The notes: generated by a model from the letters alone, not told the origin. Counted from the stretch's first letter, positions 44,467-52,434 are shown. The stretch: 64,000 nucleotides of DNA from Clostridium amylolyticum (GCF_900142075.1 NZ_FQZO01000011.1:39727-103726), one strand, 5' to 3'. Numbers and translations: made by a program.

Positions 44467-45030
44467 TTAGATTTTTCCTACTAGATCTAGGCTTGGTTTA
44501 AGTGTTGCAGCTCCTTCTTTCCATTTAGCAGGGCAAACTTCGCCTGGGTTGTTTCTAACATATTGTGCTGCTTTAATCTTGTTGATAAGAGTGCTTGCAT
44601 CACGTCCTATGCCGCCAGCATTAATTTCTAGTGCTTGAACTACACCATCTGGATCTATGATAAAAGTACCTCTATCTGCAAGACCATCTGCTTCAATTAG
44701 CACGTCGAAGTTTCTGGATATTGTATGGGAAGGGTCACCTATCATAATATAAGTGATTTTTCCAATAGTTTCTGAACTGTCATGCCATGCTTTGTGGGTA
44801 AAGTGAGTGTCTGTGGAAACGGAATATACTTCTACTCCTAGGGATTTTAATTCTTCATAATTGTTTTGTAAATCTTCTAATTCAGTTGGGCATACGAAAG
44901 TAAAGTCTGCTGGGTAAAAGCAAACTATGCTCCACTTACCTTTGAAATTTTCTTCTGATACGTCTATAAACTTACCATTGTGGTATGCTGATGCTTTAAA
45001 TGGTTGAATTTCTTTTCCTATTAATGACAT
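44467..45030 (-). CDS. ahpC: Alkyl hydroperoxide reductase subunit C, 2-Cys peroxiredoxin (AhpC)
   Basis: A 187-aa typical 2-Cys peroxiredoxin. Peroxidatic Cys47 in FTFVCPTELEDL and the resolving cysteine near residue 166 in EVCPAKWKEG are both present. It reduces H2O2 and organic peroxides and is recycled by AhpF encoded just downstream. It has an excellent ribosome site (AGGAGGTAG). Upstream, a SigA-like promoter carries AT-rich palindromes resembling PerR boxes, which would give peroxide induction. Confidence 0.97.
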   Translation of the reverse strand: MSLIGKEIQPFKASAYHNGKFIDVSEENFKGKWSIVCFYPADFTFVCPTELEDLQNNYEELKSLGVEVYSVSTDTHFTHKAWHDSSETIGKITYIMIGDPSHTISRNFDVLIEADGLADRGTFIIDPDGVVQALEINAGGIGRDASTLINKIKAAQYVRNNPGEVCPAKWKEGAATLKPSLDLVGKI

Positions 45031-45107
45031 AATAAATCTACCTCCTAAAATATGTTTTTATTTTATTTATTAAGCTAAATGCTTATATGTATTAAATTAA
45101 TTTAGCT

Positions 45108-45133
45108 GTAATAATTACTATCTAATAATTATT
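45108..45133. promoter_or_regulatory. PerR-box-like palindromes upstream of ahpC
   Basis: GTAATAATTAC (45108-45118) and AATAATTATT (45124-45133) are perfect palindromes with the AT-rich look of PerR boxes (TTATAATnATTATAA), though neither is a full 15-mer match. The second overlaps the presumed -10 of the ahpC promoter. Confidence 0.5.
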
Positions 45134-45159
45134 ATTAACTAGATTGATCTATTTGTCAA
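45131..45159 (-). promoter_or_regulatory. Promoter of ahpCF
   Basis: On the minus strand, TTGACA (45159-45154) with a weak AATAAT -10 17 bp further (45136-45131). Confidence 0.55.
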
Positions 45160-45239
45160 CCCCATTTTCAAAATTAATCACTAAATTATGCCAAACTTCC
45201 CAAACTCCTCAGAATTTGGTTGCTTCACAATATATTCTC

Positions 45240-45298
45240 AGAAACTCTGTGAGCTTCATCCCTCATTCTCAATTCTCAATTTTAAATTCTAAATTAAA
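45240..45298. repeat. AT-rich intergenic repeat of the TTCTCAATTCTCAATT type
   Basis: CATTCTCAATTCTCAATTTT followed by AAATTCTAAATT. The reverse complement of the same words occurs at 63845-63910. It resembles short repeats scattered between clostridial genes. Confidence 0.45.
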
Positions 45299-45324
45299 AA
45301 AAGTAGTAACTCAGTTACTACTTT
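45294..45324 (-). terminator. Terminator of the sortase gene
   Basis: 11-bp perfect stem (45300-45310 and 45314-45324), loop TCA; on the minus strand it runs into seven T. It lies 49 nt after the sortase stop. Confidence 0.85.
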
Positions 45325-45372
45325 ATTCTTAGACTATTTCCTATTTCCTATACATACAATGTATTTATAATT

Positions 45373-46044
45373 TTACTGTTTTGAATTCATTAACTTTTCA
45401 TCATAAGGAATTTTATTTTCCAGTTCTCCCATAACAAAATATCTTTTGCCGGTTTTTGAAGAATAATAGCAAGTCATAAGGGAAATAACAGGCTTCCCTC
45501 TTTCTTGTGATTTTTTATCTTCTATCATATAAACTGCATCGTCTGGAACTGCTACGGTTTCATACACTTTATATTCATAGATGTCTTTTTTATCTGTAAC
45601 CCTTATTATATGTCCATTTTTTATATCCATAAGCCCGCCAAATAAAATATCCTTTTGCTTTATAAAGTGGCCTGCCAGAGGGTAATTTCCTTCCCCAAGT
45701 TTCTGATCTGGTCTCATGGTGGCAGCTCCAGCTAGTAGGTTAGTATTATTTAAGCCTTTAATTATAGAAAGATTCAAATTTATACTGGGAACAACAAGTT
45801 GTCCTATTATTAAGTTCTTATTTATTTTATTAGGGCTTAATAATGTTCCACTTATATCTATATCTGTTACGCTGGAAAAGTCATATTCAGCTTCATTTTC
45901 ATTGTTTTTTACTATCATTTCAGCTGTAATATCTGATGAGTTTGCATTTTTAATCTTTTGCTTTATAACTAATTTACTTATATAGGGAGATGCTATTAAT
46001 AGCAATCCAACTACAATTAATATTATAGATATGGCTTTTTTCAT
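45373..46044 (-). CDS. Sortase
   Basis: A 223-aa membrane-bound transpeptidase with one N-terminal helix (about residues 4-24) and a sortase beta-barrel. The catalytic His is in YPLAGHFI, the Cys in SLMTCYYSS and the Arg in GKRYFVMGEL, in the right order. Layout is class A/D-like; the exact class cannot be set by eye. It anchors surface proteins to peptidoglycan. The adjacent upstream gene encodes a protein ending in LAKTG plus membrane anchor, its likely dedicated substrate. Separate terminators follow each gene. Confidence 0.9.
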   Translation of the reverse strand: MKKAISIILIVVGLLLIASPYISKLVIKQKIKNANSSDITAEMIVKNNENEAEYDFSSVTDIDISGTLLSPNKINKNLIIGQLVVPSINLNLSIIKGLNNTNLLAGAATMRPDQKLGEGNYPLAGHFIKQKDILFGGLMDIKNGHIIRVTDKKDIYEYKVYETVAVPDDAVYMIEDKKSQERGKPVISLMTCYYSSKTGKRYFVMGELENKIPYDEKLMNSKQ

Positions 46045-46061
46045 ATTTCCTCCTATTTTTT

Positions 46062-46087
46062 TGTCAAGTGCCAGGCATCTGACAAAC
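46062..46087. repeat. TTGTCAAGTGCCAGGCATC-type inverted repeat
   Basis: TTGTCA...TGACAA outer arms enclose TGCC-A-GGCA. A related sequence (TTGTCAAGTGACTGGTGCCA) occurs at 51107-51126. It is probably a short dispersed repeat. Confidence 0.4.
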
Positions 46088-46110
46088 TTTTTCTTCTTAA
46101 TACTAATGAT

Positions 46111-46141
46111 AATAATAAACCCTTGCTAAAAGCAAGGGTTT
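46111..46141 (-). terminator. Terminator of the LAKTG surface-protein gene
   Basis: 11-bp perfect stem (46117-46127 and 46131-46141) with loop AAA, immediately after the stop codon on the minus strand; the tail is TATTATT. Confidence 0.75.
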
Positions 46142-46146
46142 AAATA

Positions 46147-48687
46147 TTATATTGTTTTATATTTTTTTCTTAAAGCTATAAAGCATCCTAGGGATATTAA
46201 GATTACCCCTAAGGTTATTAGGATTATTGAGTTATTTGAAAATCCGGTCTTAGCAAGTTTTTCATTATTATTTGTAGTTTCGGTAGAAGTGTTTCCTCCC
46301 TTGTCATCCTTACCAGTATTATTATCTTCTGGTGTTTTTGGCTCTTCTTTTGGAGTATCAGGATCTTTTGGAGCTTCTTTTACTGTTACTTTTATTTCAT
46401 TGAGTTTTTTATATTCTCCATTTACTGAAAGATAGGGTGTTATAGTTGCTTCGCCTTCCGATACTGCGGACAAAATATTATCTTTAAGATTAACAGCGCT
46501 GCCTACTACTTCAAAGTAAACATCCTCCTCATTTATAGAAAGGCCTATTTGCTTCTTAAACTCATCATATAAATTTAATTCTTTATCCTCTAAGTTTAAT
46601 GTAATAGGGGTAAATTCTTTACTAACATCAAATTCTAAAGCTTTAGGGGTAACCTTGTGAAAATAAACACCTTTAGCATAATATAAATTGTCTTCATTAT
46701 CTAAGGTAAAGATACCAGTGTTTGCTATGAATTTTGAATCTAAGGAATTAATATCTACAGCGGTAAGTTTTTCACCTGGGTTGGTATACATTAACCCTTT
46801 GTTGTCAAACTTAATGTAAGTTGGTCTCCATCTGCCATAGTTAGTGATTTCAGGGTAAAGCTGCTTTTTCTTAACAACCTTTAAGGTTTCTTTATCAAGA
46901 GCAAATACCCATCCATTAGCCGTTCCCCAAAGCAAGCCATCTTGTCCAAATTCTAAACCGCTGATCATAGGAAGAGTTTCATTTTCTGCTACTTCTAAAT
47001 CTTGAATTTTAAGTACTTTATCATTATCTACATCATAAACAAATAGCTTGGCTCTCTTTTCACTAGGGTCTATACCTAGTCCGCCTGCAATAGAAGTGGA
47101 ACCATAGATTAAACCATCTTTATAGGCTAAGCCTACAATACTTTGATTAGGAACGATGTTTCTTATAGTTTTAAAGCTTTTATTTTCAGGGTTATATATG
47201 GTTAAAGCTCCACCCAATTCTGCATAACCTGGGATGGTTCCAATAAAGACTTTTCCATCCCCAGAGGTGATTTTAAAGGGCCTGTCTTGTCCTTCTCCGA
47301 TTTGACCGATCTTTACTGGCTTTGGAGCAGTTTGAGTGGTATCTAGCTCAAAAATTTGGGCAGTAGGATACTCACCTAGATAAAGTTTATTCCCCAAGGA
47401 ACCCATACCTTCGATTTGTCCTAAGGTGAAATTTGTAGATTCTCCAGTTAAAGGATTATATTTAACACCTATACTACCCATGTAACCACTAATATATATG
47501 TTTCCATCTGCGCTTTTTTCAATAGACTGTATATTATTAGGCTGACTGCTTACCACGGATTTTGTTAAACCCCATTTATTATTATCAAAATCAAATAAAT
47601 AGAAGGAGCCATTGAAGTTTACAGAAACCATGGTATTTTTACCGAATTCAGAATCCTTTAGATCAATAACTGCTGTATTTCTTAGATTGGTATTAAAGCT
47701 TCTTACAGGGTTAGGATCAAGAGTTAAAGTATCTAGATTAAACCTATACATATTTGTATCTCTAGAAGAAAAATATACATGTCCATTTACTTCATCAGAA
47801 ACCCCTATCATTCCTCTAACTTCTGGTATTACAGTATTAAGCCATTGTTCTTTATCTAAATCATATATCATTACAGTTCTTGGACCATTAAAAAATGCAA
47901 ATAAATAATTTCTAACCACATTTATATGATAAACCATACCCATCTTATCTTCGCTGCCTTTATTTTCTGGAAGACCTTTGGGTATTTGAAGCTGTACTTT
48001 TTCACCGGTGGCAGGATTTATCTTCCATACTCTTCCGTTGTTAGTACCCGTTCCAGCATATATACTGCCTTTATGATACACCATAGATTTTATATAGTTT
48101 TCAGATTTTCCATCATCTCCAGGAACTGTGCCGTCATCAATTTTACCGTAATTTCTAAATTTTGTATTTGCAGGATCATAGGAGAAAATTGCTCCTGTAG
48201 AATATCCGCCTCCAAACACTAATTCGCCATCAGTACTAAGAGAATAGAAAGTTGAATCTCCTTCTAGAGGAACTCCAAGATCTTCAACCTTATTTTCTGA
48301 AGGGCTGTATTTGAATAGTTTAGCTTTAGCGCCGGTAGTACCAATGTATACAGAGCCGTCTTTTGTAATCACATGAGTCCAAGCGCTGCTGGCATCTTGG
48401 AGTTCAAAGGTTTTTAAGAGTTTCTCATTGTCTAAATCCACTACATTAAACATTGCGGGGATTTTAGATGAAGCACTTCCTGTTACGGTGGTATAAGCCA
48501 CATTAACTCCATTTTCCACTCCATAAACCGCATCTAGGGTTTGGATTGACTGGATAGGAGCAGATATAATTTCATCTTTAGAAAAATCCGTTAATACTGC
48601 AGCCTTAGGCTTTAGGGTCAAAACACCTGTCATAAGAACAGATGATAACAAAAGGCTAAGACTTTTTAATAACACTCTCTTCTTCAT
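46147..48687 (-). CDS. Sortase-anchored beta-propeller surface protein (LAKTG motif)
   Basis: An 846-aa secreted protein. A signal peptide (1-29) is followed by repeated beta-strand units (about 40-690; recurring YIGT, IFSYDP, VYFSS, LFVYD blocks) like a PQQ/Kelch-type propeller, a bacterial Ig-like domain (about 700-790; GEATITPYLSVNGEYKKL), a Pro/Glu/Lys/Thr-rich wall-spanning linker and the anchor LAKTG, hydrophobic helix and RKKYK tail. LAKTG is a variant of LPxTG and matches the sortase encoded next door. Function may be binding to a glycan or host/biofilm matrix. Its promoter region has a cre-like site, suggesting sugar repression. AGGGAGGT precedes the ATG. Confidence 0.88.
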   Translation of the reverse strand: MKKRVLLKSLSLLLSSVLMTGVLTLKPKAAVLTDFSKDEIISAPIQSIQTLDAVYGVENGVNVAYTTVTGSASSKIPAMFNVVDLDNEKLLKTFELQDASSAWTHVITKDGSVYIGTTGAKAKLFKYSPSENKVEDLGVPLEGDSTFYSLSTDGELVFGGGYSTGAIFSYDPANTKFRNYGKIDDGTVPGDDGKSENYIKSMVYHKGSIYAGTGTNNGRVWKINPATGEKVQLQIPKGLPENKGSEDKMGMVYHINVVRNYLFAFFNGPRTVMIYDLDKEQWLNTVIPEVRGMIGVSDEVNGHVYFSSRDTNMYRFNLDTLTLDPNPVRSFNTNLRNTAVIDLKDSEFGKNTMVSVNFNGSFYLFDFDNNKWGLTKSVVSSQPNNIQSIEKSADGNIYISGYMGSIGVKYNPLTGESTNFTLGQIEGMGSLGNKLYLGEYPTAQIFELDTTQTAPKPVKIGQIGEGQDRPFKITSGDGKVFIGTIPGYAELGGALTIYNPENKSFKTIRNIVPNQSIVGLAYKDGLIYGSTSIAGGLGIDPSEKRAKLFVYDVDNDKVLKIQDLEVAENETLPMISGLEFGQDGLLWGTANGWVFALDKETLKVVKKKQLYPEITNYGRWRPTYIKFDNKGLMYTNPGEKLTAVDINSLDSKFIANTGIFTLDNEDNLYYAKGVYFHKVTPKALEFDVSKEFTPITLNLEDKELNLYDEFKKQIGLSINEEDVYFEVVGSAVNLKDNILSAVSEGEATITPYLSVNGEYKKLNEIKVTVKEAPKDPDTPKEEPKTPEDNNTGKDDKGGNTSTETTNNNEKLAKTGFSNNSIILITLGVILISLGCFIALRKKYKTI

Positions 48688-48702
48688 AAATTAACCTCCC
48701 TT

Positions 48703-48717
48703 TGTTAACGTTTACTA
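48703..48717 (-). promoter_or_regulatory. Cre-like site (CcpA) before the surface-protein gene
   Basis: TAGTAAACGTTAACA on the minus strand matches the cre consensus WTGNAANCGNWWNCW at all but one fixed position (A for T at position 2). It lies between the likely promoter and the ribosome site, a roadblock position. Confidence 0.55.
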
Positions 48718-48883
48718 AATTCCCTATAATTATATAATAAAATTTTAATTATATTTACAAATCTCCTAAAACAGTCTAATATAGTGCTAAAAATGATAAT
48801 AAATTACTTGAAAAATTATGATATCAATATAATTATGGAAAGATTCATATATAAGAAGTTAAATTAGTGCTGAATATTTTGAT

Positions 48884-48927
48884 AAAAAATGTCTCTAAGC
48901 TAAAATATACTTTTAGCTTAGAGACAT
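48884..48927 (-). terminator. Terminator of the secreted coiled-coil gene
   Basis: 17-bp perfect stem (48889-48905 and 48911-48927), loop TATAC, running into T6 on the minus strand, 15 nt after the stop. Confidence 0.92.
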
Positions 48928-48941
48928 GTATTAATAGGTAC

Positions 48942-49499
48942 TTATCCTATAATCTTTCTAATTTCATTAAGCTCTATTATCATTTTATCCATTCCTTCTA
49001 ATTTGGTTTTTTGCATAGAGATTTTATCATCTAAATTTTTCATTAAGGATTCCACGTCTTTTTCTTCTCTATCTTCCATATTTTTTTTATGTAAGTCATC
49101 AGGCCTTCTCATTCCAGTTTGTATCTCTTTTATAGCTTCCAGATGTTTTTTTACTGAATTGTATTGCTCTTCTGTTAGCTTTTTATTGTCAGTTACTAAG
49201 GTATCTAGCTTATTGTTGATTTCTTTACGAGATGCATGCACCTCATCATATTTTGCTTTAAGAGCTTCTTCATTTTTGTTTATTTCTGTAATTTTGGCTT
49301 CCTTCTTTTCCTTTTCAGCTTTGCTTAGCTTAAAGGTTTGATCCTTTTCTTTCTTATTTGGATTAACCTTGTCAAGCTTATGAGAAATACTATTATATCT
49401 TTTGTCAGCAGGACAATCTTTTGGAGATGCTAAGGCTATGGCAGAAGTAGAAAAAGTTATAGCTGAAGCAATAAATAAAGTTAACACCTTTTTATTCAT
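48942..49499 (-). CDS. Secreted coiled-coil hypothetical protein
   Basis: A 185-aa protein with a clear signal peptide (MNKKVLTLFIASAITFSTSA, cleavage near ALASPKD) and a mature part that is almost entirely helical and highly charged (Lys/Glu-rich, heptad-like, about 50-180). No catalytic motif is seen. Similar small secreted Lys/Glu proteins of Clostridium are unnamed. AGGAGG precedes the ATG. It is a single-gene unit, closed by a strong terminator. It might bind the cell wall or act as a periplasmic-like chaperone (a Spy-type role is possible), but nothing proves this. Confidence 0.75.
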   Translation of the reverse strand: MNKKVLTLFIASAITFSTSAIALASPKDCPADKRYNSISHKLDKVNPNKKEKDQTFKLSKAEKEKKEAKITEINKNEEALKAKYDEVHASRKEINNKLDTLVTDNKKLTEEQYNSVKKHLEAIKEIQTGMRRPDDLHKKNMEDREEKDVESLMKNLDDKISMQKTKLEGMDKMIIELNEIRKIIG

Positions 49500-49769
49500 A
49501 AATATAACCTCCTTATACTTTATATTTTTAATATACCTTTTCTAGTTATATTTATACTTATGGGTGAGATATTTGCATATAAAATAAAATTTTAGTAGTA
49601 AATTACGGTGATTTTATGCACAGAATGGTTTTTAAAATATAGCTAAAATAATTTTTTTATATTATGTTTAGAGAATTGCAATTAGGGGGATTTATATGCA
49701 TTTAAAATAAATATCTTGCGAAATCTATACATATCTACTTATAAGTAGCTTTTTCTTATTATTTTAGAC
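49500..49769. other. Intergenic region upstream of hsp18
   Basis: No gene is evident. A four-codon frame at 49696 (AGGGGGA, then ATG CAT TTA AAA TAA) and a 14-bp palindrome CTACTTATAAGTAG (49735-49748) followed by CTTTTT could be a small leader-like unit ending in a terminator. Confidence 0.35.
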
Positions 49770-49799
49770 TTTGACTTTCTTTGACCTTTAATCTATAAT
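49770..49799 (+). promoter_or_regulatory. hsp18 promoter with CtsR operator
   Basis: TTGACT (49771-49776), a 17-bp spacer and TATAAT (49794-49799). Overlapping the -35, bases 49770-49786 read on the minus strand as GGTCAAAGAAAGTCAAA, a perfect match to the CtsR heptad repeat (RGTCAAANANRGTCAAA). Confidence 0.85.
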
Positions 49800-49869
49800 C
49801 ATAATTGTAAAAAGGAATACCAAATAAAACACGTAAATTAAAAATTAAATTATTAAGGAGGTTTTGTGT

Positions 49870-50313
49870 ATGTTTGAAATGATTCCTTGGAGAAGAAATA
49901 GTAATATGCAAAGAAGAGATGATCTTTTTGAAACTATGGTAAACAGTTTTTTCAGCGATGACTTTTTTACTCCTGCCAGCCTGCTTAAAAGTAACTTTTC
50001 AGTGGATTTAAAAGAAACTGAGAATGAATATGTAGTAGAAGCTGATTTACCAGGTGTAGACAAAGAAAATATCCATATAGACTATAATAAGGGTTACTTA
50101 AACATCTCTGCTAAGAGAGATAACTTAGTAGAAGATAAGAAGGACAACTATGTAAGACAAGAAAGAAGCTATGGAGAGTTCAAAAGATGTTTCTATGTAG
50201 ACAATGTAGATGAAGAAAAGATTCAAGCTTCCTTTGAAAATGGTGTGCTTAATGTAAAGCTTCCTAAGGTAAGCAAAGAAAAGCAAAGTGGAAGAAAGAT
50301 AGATATTAACTAG
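49870..50313 (+). CDS. hsp18: Hsp20-family small heat-shock protein (Hsp18)
   Basis: A 147-aa alpha-crystallin-type chaperone close to Clostridium acetobutylicum Hsp18 in length and N-terminus (MFEMIPWRRN). The alpha-crystallin domain spans about residues 35-130 (VEADLPGVDKENI, ERSYGEFKRCFYV, SFENGVLNVKLPK), followed by a short tail. It holds unfolding proteins under heat or solvent stress. The start is ATG 49870, with AAGGAGGT 7 nt upstream; an in-frame TTG at 49864 is too close. The CtsR box at 49770-49786 indicates stress induction. A terminator follows at 50364. Confidence 0.95.
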   Translation: MFEMIPWRRNSNMQRRDDLFETMVNSFFSDDFFTPASLLKSNFSVDLKETENEYVVEADLPGVDKENIHIDYNKGYLNISAKRDNLVEDKKDNYVRQERSYGEFKRCFYVDNVDEEKIQASFENGVLNVKLPKVSKEKQSGRKIDIN

Positions 50314-50363
50314 TTTTCATTCTAAACTTAATAACTTATTTGTTTCTAATACCCCTATTTACC

Positions 50364-50397
50364 AGGCTGTATCAGCAATGCTGATCAGCCTGTTTTT
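50364..50397 (+). terminator. Terminator of hsp18
   Basis: AGGCTG-T-ATCAGC / GCTGAT-CAGCCT stem (one bulged T), loop AAT, then T5. Confidence 0.88.
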
Positions 50398-50486
50398 AAT
50401 TTCAAGACATTTTAAATAATTTTTTTAGAAGTTTTTTAAAAAATCCCTTTTACCGCATATATAGTAGGTGAAAGGAGTTGATAAAT

Positions 50487-50711
50487 ATGGCAGTAAACAC
50501 AACATTAACAGGTAATGCCATGATTCTTAAGTTTAAGGTAGGGGTAGATAAGGAGGGTAAGGATGTTTTTAAGACTCAGAGATTTTCAAAAGTAAAATCC
50601 ACCGCCACTGACGAAAATATCTTTGCTGTAGGTAATGCCCTAGGAGCTTTGGTGGATGCCATGAACTTTGAAGTTCTTAAAGAATCTGACTATCAAATTA
50701 TCAGTCAATAG
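50487..50711 (+). CDS. DUF1659 protein
   Basis: A 74-aa protein of the DUF1659 family (MAVNTTLTGNAMILKFKVG; DKEGKDVFKTQRFSKVKSTA). ATG 50487 is chosen over an in-frame TTG at 50478 because AAAGGAG lies 8-9 nt before it. In Firmicutes this gene is almost always followed by a DUF2922 gene, as here 34 nt downstream. The function of the pair is unknown; members may be expressed during sporulation or stress. Confidence 0.88.
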   Translation: MAVNTTLTGNAMILKFKVGVDKEGKDVFKTQRFSKVKSTATDENIFAVGNALGALVDAMNFEVLKESDYQIISQ

Positions 50712-50745
50712 TAATATAAATTAAAAGTGAAGGAGGAATTGATTT

Positions 50746-50967
50746 ATGGAAAGTAAGGTCTTAGTTATGACTTTTAAGAATGAGCAAGGAAAAAAGGTCA
50801 ACGTAAGATTAGGCAATGTAAAAGAAGGGTTAACGGATGCACAGGTAGCTAATGCCATGGATGTGGTGCTATCTAGCAACATACTCTTAACCACTGGTGG
50901 AGATATTGCTGCTAAGGAAGACGCACAGATCGTAACCACTAACACTTCCCCATTTACAGTTAAATAG
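50746..50967 (+). CDS. DUF2922 protein
   Basis: A 73-aa protein of the DUF2922 family: VLVMTFKNEQGKKVNVRLGN, then LTDAQVANAMDVVLSSNIL and TSPFTVK at the end. AAGGAGGA precedes the ATG. It is the usual partner of DUF1659 and probably in the same transcript, ended by the hairpin at 51003-51033. Function unknown; the small all-beta/alpha composition fits a binding or structural role. Confidence 0.88.
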   Translation: MESKVLVMTFKNEQGKKVNVRLGNVKEGLTDAQVANAMDVVLSSNILLTTGGDIAAKEDAQIVTTNTSPFTVK

Positions 50968-51002
50968 CTTTAAGGTATAGCTGCTTAACTGATTATATAA
51001 AG

Positions 51003-51033
51003 AAAGCTGTCTTGATTTTCAGGACAGCTTTTA
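51003..51033 (+). terminator. Terminator of the DUF1659-DUF2922 pair
   Basis: AAAGCTGTC / GGACAGCTTTT stem with a 10-nt loop, 35 nt after the stop codon. Confidence 0.8.
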
Positions 51034-51099
51034 ATATGAAGTTTTTTATTCATATAGGCATGGCACAGCACATAAGAATAAGTATAGTAATTTAAGTTA

Positions 51100-51135
51100 G
51101 TCACTTGTCAAGTGACTGGTGCCATCTTGTCAGTG
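51100..51135. repeat. Inverted repeat AGTCACTTGTCAAGTGACT with GGTGCCA
   Basis: An 8-bp inverted repeat (AGTCACTT/AAGTGACT) followed by GGTGCCATCTTGTCAG. It shares TTGTCAAGTG and a TGCC word with 46062-46087, suggesting one dispersed repeat family. It runs into the ribosome-site region of the next gene. Confidence 0.4.
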
Positions 51136-51145
51136 GAGGTCGTTG

Positions 51146-51517
51146 ATGAAACTGTTAAAGAGGAAAGAAGTATATTTAAAAAAGTTAAAAAGGATTCTGA
51201 AGCTTTTTATTATTACCTTTATTTTAGTAGTAGCCATTACATGTTTTTTTGGAGTAGTTTATGAGGCTCAAGGGGTAGAAAATGTAGAGGCTGGAGGGGG
51301 ATGGCTTCTTATATATAGGTATACTAAAAAAGAAAGTGGATTTTATATGGAGTTTGGTCTGGGAATATTTATTATAATAGCGGTGATTACCTATATTTTT
51401 AATATATTTATTGTAAAATATTATCCTAAAAGCTTTTTTAGCAGATTGTTTGAGAAAAATGATAAGGGTTTTAATTTAAATAAAGGTAGTAATAATAAAA
51501 GCAATAAGGCGATATGA
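51146..51517 (+). CDS. Two-helix membrane hypothetical protein
   Basis: A 123-aa protein, not recognised. It has a basic N-terminus (MKLLKRKEVYLKKLKR), two membrane segments (about 17-38 and 72-95) and a Lys/Asn-rich tail. The loop between the helices includes AGGGWLLIYRYTKKESG. ATG 51146 has GGAGGT 5 nt upstream; upstream in-frame starts fall in the repeat and are rejected. Its stop codon lies inside the strong terminator at 51503-51549. Confidence 0.65.
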   Translation: MKLLKRKEVYLKKLKRILKLFIITFILVVAITCFFGVVYEAQGVENVEAGGGWLLIYRYTKKESGFYMEFGLGIFIIIAVITYIFNIFIVKYYPKSFFSRLFEKNDKGFNLNKGSNNKSNKAI

Positions 51518-51549
51518 TTGATAATATCAGATCATATCGCCTTATTTTT
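51503..51549. terminator. Bidirectional terminator between convergent genes
   Basis: A 16-bp perfect stem (51503-51518 and 51531-51546) with a 12-nt loop. T-rich on the plus side; A-rich upstream gives T on the minus side. It overlaps the ends of both flanking genes. Confidence 0.9.
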
Positions 51550-52237
51550 GGTTTAAATAAATATATATGGTTAACAAAAAGCTGTCCCTTTTTTCCATAT
51601 TATTTTGAAAGGATAATTGTACTCCATAATTTCCATACATAAAACAATAATCTTGGGAGGAATTAATTGTTTTTGGATAATTATTAAGGTGATTTTGTAT
51701 GCAGTCATTAATAGTATTATGGAGTTCTTCAGTGTCTTCTTCAAGAAAATACTGAAGATAGTCTTTTCTTAAACTATCAAATTTATTTAATTCAGCACCA
51801 GTAAAAGGGATCAGCTGAGAAAATTTCACAGCTATAACTTTATTTCTGTATTTATAAACTTTTATAGAGTTATCAAAACTTAAGCTAGCATTTTTTGAAG
51901 AAAAAACTAAGTCTAGGCTAGCTTCTACCACTCCGTTTTTATCTAAACTTTGTGATAGATTATTTTTCAAAAGCCCCGGAGCTTCCTTAAATTTATTTAT
52001 CATATGCTCATCATCTATTTCTAGATATTTAATTGCTCTTGGCTTTTGAATGTCCTTAATATTACCTAGACGTAGGGCAATAAGATCTTCATCCTCTTCA
52101 CTTTGCCAGGAGTAGTCAATAGTAGAATTTACTGGCTCTGAAGAAGAATCTTCTAATATGTCCGTAGTAGAGGCATTATTTAAACAAGTGGCAAAAAAAG
52201 TGATAAAAAATATTAGTACCTTAACAAATCTTTTCAT
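51542..52237 (-). CDS. Secreted hypothetical protein
   Basis: A 231-aa protein, not recognised. The start is taken as ATG 52237 (MKRFVKVLIFFITFFATCL), which gives a proper signal segment with a possible lipobox (FATC); an in-frame start at 52309 would add 24 residues with no ribosome site and bury the signal. The mature part has an acidic stretch (EDSSSEP, SEEDEDL) and strands such as SIKVYKYRNKVIAVKFSQLI, somewhat like DUF3298-type extracellular domains, but the similarity is too weak to name. It converges on the gene before it and is divergent from glgB. Confidence 0.65.
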   Translation of the reverse strand: MKRFVKVLIFFITFFATCLNNASTTDILEDSSSEPVNSTIDYSWQSEEDEDLIALRLGNIKDIQKPRAIKYLEIDDEHMINKFKEAPGLLKNNLSQSLDKNGVVEASLDLVFSSKNASLSFDNSIKVYKYRNKVIAVKFSQLIPFTGAELNKFDSLRKDYLQYFLEEDTEELHNTINDCIQNHLNNYPKTINSSQDYCFMYGNYGVQLSFQNNMEKRDSFLLTIYIYLNQK

Positions 52238-52368
52238 ATATAAAACCCCGTTCATAATATATAAAGGTTTATGTTTAGAATTATTGACCTTTTTAAAAAA
52301 TCTAAACATAAAATATCGTATTATTATATTTATATAAGAAGTATTGAATAATAATGTTTAATAAATTA

Positions 52369-52434
52369 AAATTTGCAACATATACTTAGATTTTTTTAAA
52401 ATGTCAAAATTGTTGCACAAATTTGTGATATAAT
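52369..52434 (+). promoter_or_regulatory. glgB promoter region with inverted repeat
   Basis: TATAAT at 52429-52434 is a good -10 with no clear -35. AAATTTGCAACA (52369-52380) and TGTTGCACAAATTT (52411-52424) form an inverted repeat with one extra base, the second arm lying in the -35 zone. It is a possible operator for the glycogen operon. Confidence 0.45.

Noticed and set aside
45144..45332. Plus-strand 62-aa frame after ahpC
   Set aside because: Falls across promoter palindromes, a dispersed repeat and the sortase terminator; no ribosome site.
47612..48222. Two plus-strand frames of 98 aa inside the surface-protein gene
   Set aside because: Antisense to a continuous beta-propeller protein; no translation signals.
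49696..49710. Leader peptide MHLK before hsp18
   Set aside because: Too short to be supported; the ribosome-site-like AGGGGGA may be chance.
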